Positions 1 through 12,820 of a stretch of DNA of 64,000 nucleotides are shown piece by piece. Position 1 is the first letter of the stretch, and every line of letters starts with the position of its first letter. This DNA is from Tetrahymena thermophila SB210 (Eukaryota; Ciliophora; Oligohymenophorea; Hymenostomatida; Tetrahymenidae): contig NW_002476535.1 of NCBI RefSeq assembly GCF_000189635.1, forward strand, positions 124,001-188,000. Direction: 5' to 3'. Made by a program: the position numbers and the translations under genes. A model generated the notes under the pieces. It did not search any database. It was not told where the DNA came from and worked only from the letters and a program-made list of their open reading frames with translations.

Positions 1-2
1 AA

Positions 3-1502
3 GGTTTTTTTATTTAAGACAAGACATCTTTTTCTTCTCCTATTTAATATGATGTGCTAAATACAAATTTCGATAGATCTTAAGTTATTAAAAGCAAAGG
101 CACCACATTGCTATTAATAGCTACACTACTATTAGATGAGATAGAGGAATATATTTAAATTTAATATTTTACTTTTGCAGAAATCTTAGCTATGTGTAAC
201 AGTATATTGGCTGTTTTACTGTGGGTTGGACTCATAGCAAAGAACTATTCTTCTTACCTAATAAATTAAGAATTTTTATTACTTTTCTTGTAGAATCTAT
301 ATTAAGGGACATATCAAAATATCTTGATAAAAAGTAAGCTGCTTAAAGATGAGTAAGAAAGTAGCTTATTTAATTAACAACAAATTTAAAAAGAAAATGC
401 CTAAACAGAAACAGATAAAGTTCAAGATGAATGTGAAAATGAAGATGTTGAAAATAATTTGCCTATTGCTGTTCCAAATTTAGATAGCTGCTATTCAGAT
501 TCATCAAAATTATTTTAAATGCTTAAACTCAAACCTAATTTAAATTAAAATTCCTCTTCAGAATTTTAACTTTAAAAAATTAACTAAATATTGAGTATCT
601 CTAATCCTACTTCTCCATAATAAATAAATTAAAAAAGTGATTATTTTAGAGAAAAAGAACAATTTGAGATTAATTCTTCTATTTAGAATAATTTTTTCCC
701 CAAAAATGATTTTTAATATGGTTTTCATGAAGGAGTTTTAAATAAAAACAAAACTTTTAATAAATCTAACTTTAATTTTTCTCAGGATTAAATGATTTAA
801 GCATAAAAAAAAAATTAATCTTAGATTGACAATAAGCTTCAACTAAATAGTTAATAAAATGTTAATGATTTTAAATTGAAAACAGAATAAGTAGCAATTT
901 AGTAAAATAATTTTAAAGGAATTTTAGCTTAATCAATTCCTAACAAAATGAATAAAATTATAAAAGGTGTAAAGTAAATAAAAATTCTAATTTACATTTT
1001 TTTATATAATATATTAAAAATAGTTTAAAATATTAAAACTATTTATTTATTTTATTAAAAGTTGCTTAAGAAGAGATTAACTTTTGACATCTAAATATAT
1101 GGAAAAAGAAGTTAAAAATGAAATTGAAGAATAAATTGTCAAAGGGACTGATATATTTTAGCACCTAAAAGATATTTTATTCTTAAAGAAAGCCATAATG
1201 ATCCTTTTAACCAAAGAACAATTAGCTATGATTTAATTTGTGGGATTTTCATCAAGTAAATCAATTAGTTCCCTTTAAATAAAAAATATTTGTTTCAAAT
1301 ATTATTGATAATAATAACTTACTCTTAAAAAAGATAAGAACAGCAACTTAGGGTATTTTGAAGAACAATTTAAAATATATAATTCAGAGGATTTATAAAT
1401 AAAATTAATAAACAAATTTAAATTGAAGTGTTAGCTAAATGAGTCCCTCAGTACAGTTGATTAAAGAATTAAATCTTCTTTAAGTGTCAATTTAAATATT
1501 TG
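3..1502 (+). CDS. C-terminal part of a ciliate-type multipass membrane protein (5' end outside window)
   Basis: The reading frame is open from the left edge and contains many in-frame TAA/TAG codons. I join exons 3-973, 1062-1255 and 1334-1502; the introns start GTAAAT and the phases agree. The first visible stretch carries a hydrophobic helix (FAEILAMCNSILAVLLWVGL) followed by a Gln/Asn/Ser-rich linker. After the first intron comes a charged segment ending FLKKAIMILLTKEQLA. From memory, this order (membrane helix, disordered linker, then an LKK...LLT/EQLA motif near the C-terminus) resembles a large family of ciliate 'transmembrane protein, putative' genes of unknown function. Without the second intron the frame would hit TGA at 1306. 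The start codon is not in the window, so total length is unknown. Function cannot be assigned. Confidence 0.6.
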
Positions 1503-2299
1503 ATTTATTATTTACTTTTTTTTATTATAATAAAATAAAATAAATTTTTTATTGGTTTATTTTTTTATATGAGTATTCATTAAAATTTCTGATTAAATTA
1601 TTAATTTTGTAATAAATAATTTTATATAAAAAAATACATATTTAATATAGTAATCAGAATTTATTGAGTTTAAAGGCAGGCTAGTTTAGCATCTAAAATT
1701 TTTTTTTACATATTAACCAATCTTTCTCATTGTTTAAAATAACTTTTTATAATTTTTAATAAAAGAGAATATAAGGTATTTGAAGAATAATATTTTTATA
1801 AATTTAAAATAGTTTTTATATCAAATAAAAAAATTATTAACAGCATGAATTTAACTTAATCATTTTTAAAGCTTTTTAAACAGTAAAAGACTACTCTTGA
1901 ATGCAAAATAAAAAAATTTTCTCACTAAAGATAAAAATATGGTGAAATTTAAATGTGTGTGTCAATTTATCTCCTATATTTTTAACTGTATTTTTGTTTT
2001 TATTTAAATATTATTTTTATTATTTTAGATAAATATTTTAATAATATATTCGTTTTTAAAAATTTTTTTATTTTTATTTGATATGGAAAAAAATAAAATA
2101 AATAAAGTTTAAAAATAGAGATAATAAATACTATGTAAAATGAAGGTAAATAATATAAGAAAAATATTGAAGTAGAATTTTTTATACTTAAAATAAATTT
2201 TATATAAATAAGAAGGATTATATTAAGTTTTTAGGTGATAAATATACTGTCTGTCTATTTTATATTTGATAACATTCCTAGAAATTTACTATTAATTTA
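1503..2299. other. intergenic spacer, convergent genes
   Basis: Very AT-rich spacer between the 3' ends of two convergent genes. I see T- and A-runs but no sustained coding frame or RNA gene. Confidence 0.6.
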
Positions 2300-3052
2300 T
2301 CAGTAATATTAGCTTGATTCTTATATTTTTTTGGGTTAATATGATTTATAAATTTGTTAAAAGTAATTATGGTACTTTTCTTCTAAATCTGTTAAATTGC
2401 CAGCAGATAGATTTAAATCATTCACTCTTCCATTATCTATACCATAAATCCATCCATGGATGTACAGGGATTAGCCGTTATCCCAAGCATTTTAAATGAT
2501 TGTAGAATTACCTAAGTTAAATACTTATTCTACAACATTAATTTCGCATAACTTATCAGTAATCTAATTCTCATTAAACGATTTCAAATAATTTTTGTGT
2601 TTGAAGTAAAGATCTCTAATATGCAATATCCAATTGTTGATTAAACCTAATTTTGGATTTATGATTGCTGCATTGACACCACCACAGCCATAATGTCCAC
2701 AAATAATAATGTGCTTAACTTTTAGTACATCTACTGCAAATTGAACGACTGAAAGACAATTCAAATCTGTATGCACAACTTGATTAGCAACATTTCTATG
2801 GACAAATAACTCGCCTGGATATGTTCCGGTTAATCTCTCAGCTGGGACTCTGGAATCAGAGCAACCTATCCATAAATATTTTGGGTGTTAAGCTTTTGCT
2901 AATTGAGTAAAATACTCAGGATCTTCGACTTTGATTTTTTCTGACCAATTAATGTTGTTTTAAATGAGACGATCTATATCTTTATACCTTAAAGCTTGCT
3001 ATGAGCTCAAAGATGCTTTAAATGTTGAGGATAAGAGTTTTCTTAAAGCCAT
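2300..3052 (-). CDS. beta-class carbonic anhydrase, possibly mitochondrial
   Basis: Single-exon gene of 250 residues. Beta-carbonic anhydrases interconvert CO2 and bicarbonate using a zinc ion held by Cys-His-Cys. The zinc ligands are visible: Cys64 in [11 protein letters not shown], with its Asp66/Arg68 dyad, and His120 and Cys123 in ICGHYGCGG. Further family matches are [13 protein letters not shown] near residues 80-92 and a C-terminal [13 protein letters not shown] segment. The length is normal for the family. The N-terminus ([17 protein letters not shown]) is basic, Ser-rich and lacks acidic residues, as in a mitochondrial presequence; the location is an inference. The stop is TGA at 2300-2302. 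The gene uses several TAA/TAG codons as Gln, so a standard-code reading shows only its central part. It diverges from the coiled-coil gene to its right. Confidence 0.93.
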
Positions 3053-5232
3053 TTGATTTAGCTAACTTCCTTATTCTAATTTTAATAATGTCTAATTATT
3101 ATTTTATTTCTTAATAATTATTATTTAGGATATAATTTTTGATAAGTATTTAATGTATCTTTGAGCTCAAAAAAGATTAAAAAAGGAATAAATAATATCT
3201 AGATTAAATTTTTTACAGTTAAGCTTACGTAATTAAGTCAAATTTGCTCTTTTTTTTAGAAAAGTATCAAAAAGTGATTACAATTATTTGAGTAAACATA
3301 AATTATATCGATTGATTTTATTTCTATTTTATACTTTTAGAATTAATTCTAATCATTTTGGATATTTGCGCCAGCAATTAAAAAATATACTCACTATCTT
3401 AAATGGTGATATTTTAATCTTTATTTATCTTGATTTAAGTTTATAGTTTTAGAACTTTTCTCTTAAAATTGCTCAATTTTATCTGTCAAATATTATTTCA
3501 TTTCTAGTAAAATATTCTTTTAATATGACAACATTAGCACACAAAAAAAAATCAATAAAAATATAAATTTTTAAAAGGTAAGCTTATTAATCAATATTTA
3601 AGTTTTGAATTATTGGTTACTAATAATCTTTAATAAATGTTTGTTATAGTTTAACTCAATTACATTAGTTAATGTAATTTAAATTCTTAGTATTTTAAAA
3701 TATTAATGAATACATTTACTGAAGACGATATAAATAATTACATTAAATTATATTCTATTTTTATCATTTTTTTTTAGAAACAATTAAAATCTCAAATTAT
3801 CTATCATACATACAGAGAAAAAGAAATATATAAATCATAATTGTTACAGAATTTTAATTGATTTAAAAATACAATCTAAAATTAACAACTAAATGTTCAC
3901 ACTGTATCAATCAAATTATAAAGCTAACAAAATTATTTTGAGATTTAATAACCAATTTTTCTTTATACATACAATAAAATATAGAGTATACTATTGAAAT
4001 ATAATATAAATTGTTGTAAAAAAGATATGTTTTATGATTGATTTTATTTATTTCATATGTTCTAAGTTTTTTATTTTTATTTTTTTGAAATCCTTTTATT
4101 TGAATTTAAGTTAACATTTAAAATTTTTAGCAAAATGTTTTTGTTTTTTTAATGTTTGCAATATATTTATTTGTAAATATGGGTCAGTTAAGTAAAAAAT
4201 ATTTCTAAAATTTTAGAATAATTGTAATAAACTTTTATTTATTTATTTAAGATATATATTTTATAATAAAATGATGAAAAAAGACAACAAGCTTTTCAAT
4301 TATTTTGGTTAAAAATAATATTTCAAAATCTAACAAATTTTAGATTTAAATATGTCAAAAACTTTTTATTTTTTAAATTAACATTATTCGTTAGACAGCT
4401 TCATTAATTTTTTTTCAAATTAATAGTATTTTTTCTAATATATAATTTTTATAAAACTAATTAATTTAATACCATACTTAATATTTAAACAATTTTTATT
4501 TTGGATTAAAATAATTATTATTTCTATTTAAAAAAAAATAAGATTTTTATCAATTTTCAAAAACTAACACTAAATAATTACCTAAATTTCTTTTTATTAA
4601 ATATTAATTTCCATAGCGTGCACTAACTTAATTTTTTTTCCCATTCTTTTTAACCAATTTTTATCAACTTAATTTTTTTTTCAGATTGAATTAGCTCAAT
4701 AAATTAATTAAATCTTCATATTTTTAAGTAATTCTTAAAAAAAATTTTATTTTAATTCTTCTTTGTTTCTTTGTAAATTTTATTAAATTCTTAAAAAAAA
4801 AAGAAAATAAAATAATAAAATGTTTTGAAATTCGAAAATATCGTAAAGATAAAGAATAAATATGAATAAATAACAAATTAACTTTATTAAATATCATTCC
4901 ACTATATTTAGATAGATTGCTGGCCAAGAATATTTATCTGCTTTTATGTATGAGCAAATTTAATATTTAGAATGAATTATAAAGACTGAGATACATACAT
5001 ACAGTACATATCCTGAGACAGTTTATTTCATGTAAAATAAAATCAGAATAAATAATTTGAATTAATAAATGAATACCAAAAACAAAACCAACCGTCCAAA
5101 GTTTTAGTAATTAATAAGCAAATAAATAAAGTTATAAATAATAAATTAAAGATTAATAGCAAGTATCAAACAAGAATTATTGTTTTTAAATAAAACTTAT
5201 ATCCAACAATAAAAGAAGCACAATTTATTAAA
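3053..5232. other. intergenic spacer, divergent promoters
   Basis: About 2.2 kb between two divergent gene starts. It is nearly all A/T with many short T-runs. I see no coding frame with plausible codon use. Promoters for both flanking genes must lie here, but no motif stands out. Confidence 0.55.
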
Positions 5233-7003
5233 ATGAATAGATCAGTAAGCAATTTAATCAAGCATAAAATTGAAAGCTAATTTGTTATGCTTTCTTATGA
5301 TTAATAAAACTAGATTAATCGCTCATTTTTTAAACATTTTTTGCTTTATATTAAAAGGGCCTTTCTCCAAATGGATCAACCAAATACGATTCTTACCAAA
5401 AAGATGTTCTTATATCTACTCTTTAAGCTTAAATTTTTGAAATGAGATAAAACGAAAAGGACTTCCAAGAACTTAATCATCATCTTAAGAATCTTGAGCA
5501 CAGATATAACATTCTTTCTGAAGAAAAGGTAATCAATTTTTACTTAAAAATAAAAATTTATACTTATTTGCTCTATCAATCTTTTTTCTAAATCAATAAA
5601 ACTTTTAGAAACTAGTCAAATGATTTAAAATCCTTATTTAATTTAATACAATAAAGTCTAGAAACGAAATAGATGCTAGAAATAAGCAGGCTGCTCAAGC
5701 AAAAACCATCTCTATTTACAAGAATGATATCGAAACTCTAAAATAAAGTTTAACTGAGAAGCACATAGAACTTTAAGAATTGCGTGCTGAAAATATGGCA
5801 GTTAAGGAAATATCAGACAGACGCTAATTAGATATTCAAAGGTTAAAAAATGAATTATAACACACCTCTGACTCTTTACAAAGAGTGAACAATGAAAGAA
5901 ATATTCTTGAGCAAGAACTTTCTTATTAAAAAGACGAAAATAGAAAGCTTCGCAGTGAAAAAGATTAGATCTCAAACACCTGCGAAACTCTCATTTAGAA
6001 AAATGCCCAACAAGAAAAATTAATAGCAGAGTTAGATCAAGACAGAGAACTTCAAGAGCAAGAAAGAGTAAAGCTCTTCTCTCAAATAGATTAAGTAACA
6101 TGAAGAGAAAATTTTAAAATTATTTATCTCTTTGTTTTGTAAAATATCATCAAAAAAGAAATTAATTAATAAATAAATAAATTTATTAATAAAGATTAAT
6201 GAGTGAAAGATTCTATCAAAGCAAAGAGAATTTTATTGGATATTTTTAGTAAATATTTTATTTAAATAAAAAAGCTTTAAGTTGAATTGCAAAACGTTTA
6301 AGAAAGTGTTAGATTCAATAACTTACAAATAAATGATAAAGATTCATAGATCAATCAACTTTAAAATGAAGTTCAAGAATTATAAAGTATCCGCGAAAGA
6401 TTAAGATCTGACAACAATAATTTATAGAGAAATTTATAAAATGAAAACTCAAAGGGTCTTGAATATATTTCTAAAATTTCTGCTCTTGAATCTTCTTTGA
6501 AGTAATCAATTTATCTATCTAGCAATTTTAATAATATTAACCTCTCTATAACAAATAGAACCAAAGAATAATTTATTGATGAATTGAAGAGAGATCTTGA
6601 TAAGCTCAATTTACTCTACTCTGAAAGAAACGAAAATGTTGATGCTTTGCAATTAGAGTTAGAAACATATAAAAGAAGCTACGAGGGATTAGTTCTCCAA
6701 AATTAAAAGGTAAAAATCAGCTATCAAATGCTCATAATTTGTTTTATATTATTATCTAAAAATTGAATCTTATAGAAATTAATTATAAATATATTTTTTT
6801 AAAACATAAAGGTTATTTAAGAAATGGAAAGCTTCTAAGATCAAGATGAAAGAGTAAGATCCATTTTAAATAGAAGAAGTATTGTTAGGGATTTAAGATA
6901 AAAGCATGATAATTTTATTAGATAAAGCTAAAATGATGCAAGCTATGGCAGAAATGCTCTATCTCCTACACTTTAAGGCTCTAAAGTTAATGATGCATAC
7001 TGA
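5233..7003 (+). CDS. coiled-coil protein, cytoskeletal or basal-body type
   Basis: Five exons (5233-5244, 5358-5528, 5657-6094, 6275-6709, 6812-7003) join in phase to 415 residues. The first exon encodes only MNRS; the intron starts GTAAGC. Apart from a short N-terminal SGLSPNGSTKYDSY segment and a Ser/Arg-rich tail, the protein is almost continuous heptad-repeat coiled coil rich in Leu, Glu, Gln, Asn and Arg, for example LENLQ-like blocks and ELRAENMAVKEISDRRQ. No catalytic motif, membrane helix or signal peptide is visible. Such proteins in ciliates usually belong to basal bodies, cortical fibres or vesicle tethers, but nothing here decides between these. The 180-base third intron could hide a small alternative exon. 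The gene ends at TGA 7001-7003. Confidence 0.8.
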
Positions 7004-7935
7004 GAAATATAAAACAAAAGATAATTTATTACTTAATTGTATTAAAATACCTACATATTTTATAAAAATATTTTAACTTATTAATACTTCTAAATTAATA
7101 AATAATATTTTTTAGAATTTTTTCTCAAAATAAAAATAGAATTTTAATTAAAAAATATCTAATGTTTTTTATTATAAAATTCTAATAAAGTAAAAACTTT
7201 ACTTATTTTTAAAAAAATTAATCAATTATATTAATTACACTTCTAGGCGTAAAAGATTAACATGAATTTTTTTATTTTAGATGAAACAAATAAGATAATT
7301 AATTAGTTATCAAAATTAGCTTTTAATTTATTTAAGTGCATTAATATTTCAAGTTAAACACCTAGCTTAATGAAAAAGAAATTGATTTACTTTTATTTTT
7401 TTTGCTAAATTTTTTTGATAATTTAATTTCTTTTTTAAATTAAAATTATTTACTATTTAAAATTCTTTTTAGTATATTTTTCTGGAATTTTGTTTAAAAT
7501 TTCATTAATATCTTAAATATTTTATCTTAAAAATTAACTCAAAAATAACTGATATTATTTAGAATGCTGAATTCAGGTATTCATTCTCATAAAAAATAAA
7601 CATTACAATTAAAAAATTTTTAATATCTTATTTTTTTTTGAAAGAAAGCGCTTTCTTTTAATAAATTACTTTTAATGTTTAAAATTTGATTTTAAAATAA
7701 AAATTTAATCTTATATGTAATATGGACTCTAAAAACTTTAATTTGTCAATTATTTGTGATAATTAATACCTTATATTAAGAATTATCTTTAATCTTGAAA
7801 AAAATCCTTAGTTACAACTTGAGATTAGAATAACAACACACCTTATGGTGTTAAAAAATTTATCAGTAATATTTTGATATTCATATATATATAACATATA
7901 CTTTTACATAAAGTTAACTTGTTTTAAGAATTTAT
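7004..7935. other. intergenic spacer, convergent genes
   Basis: AT-rich spacer between two gene 3' ends. I see no sustained reading frame and no RNA gene. Confidence 0.6.
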
Positions 7936-8628
7936 TCAATACTTGTAGCATTTATCAATTAATTTGAATTCAAACATCTTGAAGAATTATCTTGAGTAAC
8001 TCTTGCAAGCTGCAATTTAGTTAGGACCAGTGTAAAGAGAGCAAACATATCCGACTAAATCGTATTGGGCTTATTATTAGATATCGTCAGTGTGTTAACC
8101 ATTAACAACAATCCATGGTACGTATTTATGAGCGGGATTAAGAGCATCAGTAGCTTAACCTGCATTCAAAAGTAATTACTTACCTTCATTTCCAGTTTAA
8201 CAAGCTTAGACGTTGGCTTGGTCGGCAGCAGGGATGTTCATATTCTTGTAACAAAGTTAAGAAACTTTATCGAAGTTTTCGTTATTAGCTTCAATAGCAT
8301 TTTCGACGCAAGTAATAAATTCAAGGCTCTTAGCTGATTCAATGTGAGCAATAGCACAAGCTTCTAAGATATTACCATAACATTCGTTTGTACCATGTTG
8401 ACAAGTTACTTATTTAGTAGAACTAGTCTTAGCATTACCATAAGGGAACAATCTAATGTTAGCGATGGTTTCAAAACCTTCAACGTGGATAGCAGGAGTC
8501 AACTCTGTTTCGATAAAGTTTTGGCATCCAGGACATAAAGATTCGTAATACAAATCAACTACAACTCTGTCATCAGCATAAGATGACAAAACAAGCAATG
8601 CAGCTAAGAAAATGTAAATTTTGTTCAT
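7936..8628 (-). CDS. GILT-family secreted/lysosomal thiol reductase
   Basis: Single exon, 230 residues. It begins with a clear signal peptide (MNKIYIFLAALLVLSSYA). The mature part starts VVVDLYYESLCPGCQNF, placing the thioredoxin-like CXXC active site at Cys32-Cys35. The family signature CQHGxxECxxNxxxxC is intact at residues 76-91. A PWIVVNGQHTDD segment further on matches the usual GILT 'PWI-VNG' region. GILT proteins reduce disulfides of proteins in acidic lysosomes or phagosomes; in a phagotrophic ciliate a food-vacuole or secreted digestive role is plausible (inference). G+C is noticeably higher than in neighbours and codons look biased, suggesting strong expression. The stop is TGA at 7936-7938; earlier TAA triplets are Gln. 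Confidence 0.93.
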
Positions 8629-9824
8629 TTCTTTATCTCTTTGAAGATTATATTTATTAATTTAATTATTTTTTAATTATAATTTTTGGTAAAGAAACAA
8701 AAAACATATAAATATCAGTACTTTTTGTAAATCTTGACAAAAAATTACGTTTAGAGACAAACTTCTATCTTAATCACTACTTTTAACTAGTAACAAACAC
8801 ATTATAAGATGTAATTAAAGAAATGTTTAATCAACTTGTCAAATATTATTTAATCATTATGAAATATTAATCAAGAGCCATAGATCTAAAAATTCTTTTA
8901 CATTTTTAAATAATAGATGCAATATCTTTTATAAAGATTTCTATTTCTCCACACAAAATATACTTATTACATTTTAAAATTTAATAAAAGATGTAAAAGA
9001 TTTATATTGTTTTTTATTTTCAAATCCTATAATCTATTTTTCTAACCACATAAGTTTGTGCTGATAAACAGAAAAACATTTTTTTGAGTATTTTTATTAA
9101 ATGCTTAAACCATTTATAAAGGAAATTTCAGTGAATTTATTTAAATTTTATATCATTAAAAACTATTTAAGATCAATTTTTAAAATTTTTTTGTTTAATA
9201 AATCAAATATTTTTACTTTAGTGTCTAGAGATTCATAATCTATTCAAAATTTTTGATTTCTTTCAAAATATTTATTTAATTAAATACAATTTTTCTCCAT
9301 AATATTTCTTGATAAACTAAAGTAAACCATTTTTTATAGATGAGTATATTTATTTGTATTTTAATTTTAAATGTATTGAATTTTTTAGAGTATCTTTTAT
9401 TTTCCTTAATTTACAAAATAGTACATCATTTTGAAATTAATTAAATCAAATAAATGTCATTTTAATTTCAATAAAAAGAACAACACCAACTAAAAACAAA
9501 AAAGTATTTATAAAAAATAAATTATATTTTGTAATGATTTTTTTAGAATGGAAATTGAATTAATTTTTTTGATCCTTCATAACTACAAAAAAGAATAATT
9601 AATAGTAATAGTTTAGTATAATATTTAATATCTTACATATGAACTAAAAAAGTTATGTTTATAGTAAATTTTTAATTATATGCTTTTAAATTTTATTTAA
9701 ATTTAGATAGAGAAAATGAATCTTTTATTAAAGATACTGTATATTAATAAATCATAACTATTGCTATTATATTAAATTAAATTAAATTCAATTAGAATTA
9801 AAATATACACAGTTTTAGTTTTAG
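8629..9824. other. intergenic spacer, divergent promoters
   Basis: AT-rich spacer between divergent starts. It has homopolymer A/T runs and an ATTAA-repeat patch near 9770-9785. No coding frame seen. Confidence 0.6.
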
Positions 9825-12035
9825 ATGGGAAAGTAAAAGCAATAAGCAGAAGTCAGTCAAAAGAAAACAAAAAAAGAGTTGGAAGAAGAGGAAGAGGAAA
9901 AAAAATACAAAGAAGAACTTGAATTAGAAGAGATAGAAGAAAAGGAAAAAGAAAAATAGGAAAAAGAGAAGAAAAAGAGAGAGAAAGAGTTGAAATGGAC
10001 TATTGAGCAGGAATATTTTGATGTTGGTTTATTAGAATGGGATGAGTTTTATATTCCCTTTGATAAATATAGAAAAATGTACGAAAACAGTGATTCTAAG
10101 AATATTGTTGAGACTTTAAGAAAAGATATTGAAAAAATAGAGTTATTTATAAACTATAAGGCAAATGATATTTATGAGAAATGGGTATCAGTTAAAGATT
10201 AGCAAAAAGACACTGATGAAAATACATTAGCAGTTAAGAATGAAATAGAATGCTTAAGAGCTTATTATTAGTATCATCTGGTATTATTTGAAAAGTTCTT
10301 TAAAAGAGAAATGGAAGATATTTATAATAATTTATTACCCAAGATGTAAAGTTATTTCATAAATCATTTTCAATTTTTAAAATAGACTGTTTTAAAAATT
10401 TAATTATAAGTAATAACATGATAAAAAATGAAGGAGAAAAAATTTTAAATTTAGAAGACAGCTTTAAGTCTACAACGAAAGCAACTAATCGTATTACCTC
10501 TTTAACCACTTAACAAGTTGAAGAGTATACTGAAAACGAAGAGTATCTAAGGGAGAGAGAAAAGTATGTTTTAAAACAGGATATTCTTGTTTAGGAAAAT
10601 AAAAGATACTTTACTTTACAGATAGGATTTGTTTTCTTGATACCCGTTTTGTTAAATTATAGTATTAGTATTTAATCTATTTAATTTGAAAACATGCATT
10701 TTTACAGAGCCTTCTTCTAATTAACTTTGTAATTAAACTTTTTAATAAAGATTTAATTTTAATCAAATTTTTAGATATTATAAGAATTTATTAATTTTTT
10801 AAAGCAATTTATTCATTTTATAAATTAACATTTAGGTATACTTGCTGCTTTTCAGTATGTCTATGGATTTGGTCAAAATGCAAAATAAACTACAAGGTTA
10901 TATTTGAAACTCCTTATTAAAAGGAAAATCCTGTTTTTTGGAATAGTATTTTCAATATTATTTTAATGGTTGGTTGTTTATTTACTATTTTTGATTCAAC
11001 TTTTTTGGATTCACCAAGTGTTAGACAGTATTGTTTGATCTTGTTATTTTTGCAACTATATCTTGGGTACAAATTTATTTTTACCAAAGCATTGAGAGTC
11101 ATTTTAGATCCTTTTAAATTTTTAGTGGAATTTAAATCAACTTTTTTTACTGATCAACTCTGTTCTGTTACTCTTTTGCTGTAGGATATTGATTTCTTTA
11201 TATGCTATGAATATTTACAAAGATCAACTGATTATTGTAAGTTTAATATTATAAGATTTTCTCTTAAGCAATTCTTTTTAAAAAAATAGGTTTGGATAAA
11301 AAAATATTGCATAAAGGATTTTTAATAGCCGCTATTCCTCTCTTTTGGAGATTAATTTAATCATTTTTAATGATTTTCACTACACATAAGAGCTTCCCAT
11401 TCTTACAGAGACCAGGATTCTATAACACAATAAAGTTTATTAGCAATTTATACACAGTTTACTGTAATTATAACAGACAATTCGATAGCTACTATTAACA
11501 GCAATGGCAATATGCTATCATTGTTTCTTCATCTTTGAATTATTTATGGGATGTATACTAAGATTGGGGACTGTTGAGACCTTAGTATTTCTTTTTGAGA
11601 GAAAAAATGCTTTTCAAAAATCAAATGTACTATGTTTTGGCAATTATAGTAAATTTATGTCTAAGATTTTCATGGATAGTGGCAAACGATATAAGTTTAA
11701 AAAGAATGTTTTACATTACTTATTTAAATCCTTTTGAATAAGTTGCTCTATTTGCTGCTTTAGAAATTGTTAGAAGGAATATTTGGAATCTTTTTATTCT
11801 TGAAAAACTGTAAATTGACTTAAATAATAACTATAGAGTAGTTTAAAGCTTGAAAGAAGTGACTAAAAACTTAGAAAATGCACAGAACTCGAAAGATCCA
11901 GACGTCAAAAAAATCTTAAAAAATTACAATTTATTAACAAAAAAAGTTGCTTTACAAGAAGTAATAGAAATATCTAATGATCTAAAACAAAGTTATAAGC
12001 AGCTATCTAAAAAAACTAGAGTAAAATAAGAATGA
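9825..12035 (+). CDS. SPX/EXS membrane protein, XPR1/PHO1/SYG1-like phosphate exporter candidate
   Basis: Exons 9825-10409, 10469-10728, 10836-11236 and 11290-12035 join in phase to 663 residues. The N-terminus is a Lys/Glu-rich helix followed by an SPX-like helical region (FDVGLLEWDEFY; YYQYHLVLFEKFFKRE). Hydrophobic segments then lead into an EXS domain: an INYKVIFETP motif, FTDQLCSVTLLLQDIDFFICYE, PLFWRLIQ, YLWDVYQDWGLLRP and the terminal EIVRRNIWNLFILE. These match the order of EXS landmarks in XPR1, PHO1 and SYG1, which export phosphate and sense inositol pyrophosphates through SPX. The SPX part is divergent. The first intron (10410-10468) is short and its call rests on phase; without it two frames overlap in ATGA at 10418. 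The EXS assignment is firm, the transported substrate inferred. Confidence 0.85.
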
Positions 12036-12820
12036 TAAAATAAAAAAAGTTAGGTTATTTTTAAAAATTTTATTTTACTTATCTAGCATAAAAGATTAAA
12101 TATGTTCTATTTAAAAAATATATATTTAGAAATGTTTTAAAATATATTTTATTATTTTTAAATTACAATTTGTATTTATTGTGATATTAGTTTTATAAAT
12201 TATTCAGCTAGCTTAAAATTAAAAAAATGAAAATAAATAAATAAATTGACTTCATGTTTCACAAAACTCCTACTAAATTTCATTACTGATCGTATAAAAT
12301 AAAAAAATTCTAAATAACATCTTATTATTAATTAAATAAAATAGATACATCTTAAAAAGTATTCCTTTCTTTAATAAATCCCTATTTAACATTTTTTCAA
12401 AAAGTAACTTTAAAAAAATAAATTTAAAAAGAGGTTTTGATAGATTTTACTGGGTTATTAAAAATAATTTTTATTATTTAAATGAATTATTTAAATTTTG
12501 ATTAATTTGTTCTAGCCAATTTTTTATCTTTTTTACTGGTTTTTAAGACTTGTTTGTATTAAACTATGAATCTGATATTTATTGGATTATTAATTACTAT
12601 TCTATGATAGAAAATCTAACTCTAAATAACATGTGACTTTTTTATGATTTTTATAGGCTCGATTTTATGATTGATTGATTGATTTCATATTTTTAATTTT
12701 AAGATAAGTTAAATTCTGTTTTTATTGGGTTTCAAAATAATTTGTAAATTTTTAATTTAAACTAAAAATATTAATAAGAAAGTTATAGCTAAAAATTTAA
12801 TCATTAGAACACTCCATAAA
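12036..12820. other. intergenic spacer, tandem genes
   Basis: AT-rich spacer between two plus-strand genes. It contains a short GATT repeat near 12670-12688. No gene seen. Confidence 0.6.

Noticed and set aside
1306-1308. In-frame TGA ending the left-edge gene early
   Set aside because: It falls inside a 78-base GTAAAT...AAAAAG segment that can be removed as an intron in phase, after which the frame runs to TGA 1500-1502.
4724-4927. Minus-strand 67-codon frame
   Set aside because: Phe/Ile/Lys/Leu translation of A/T runs with no codon bias; in AT-rich spacer such frames are expected by chance.
10418-10421. Translation-coupled ATGA overlap of two genes
   Set aside because: This is nuclear ciliate DNA with introns; a short intron gives one SPX-EXS protein across the point.
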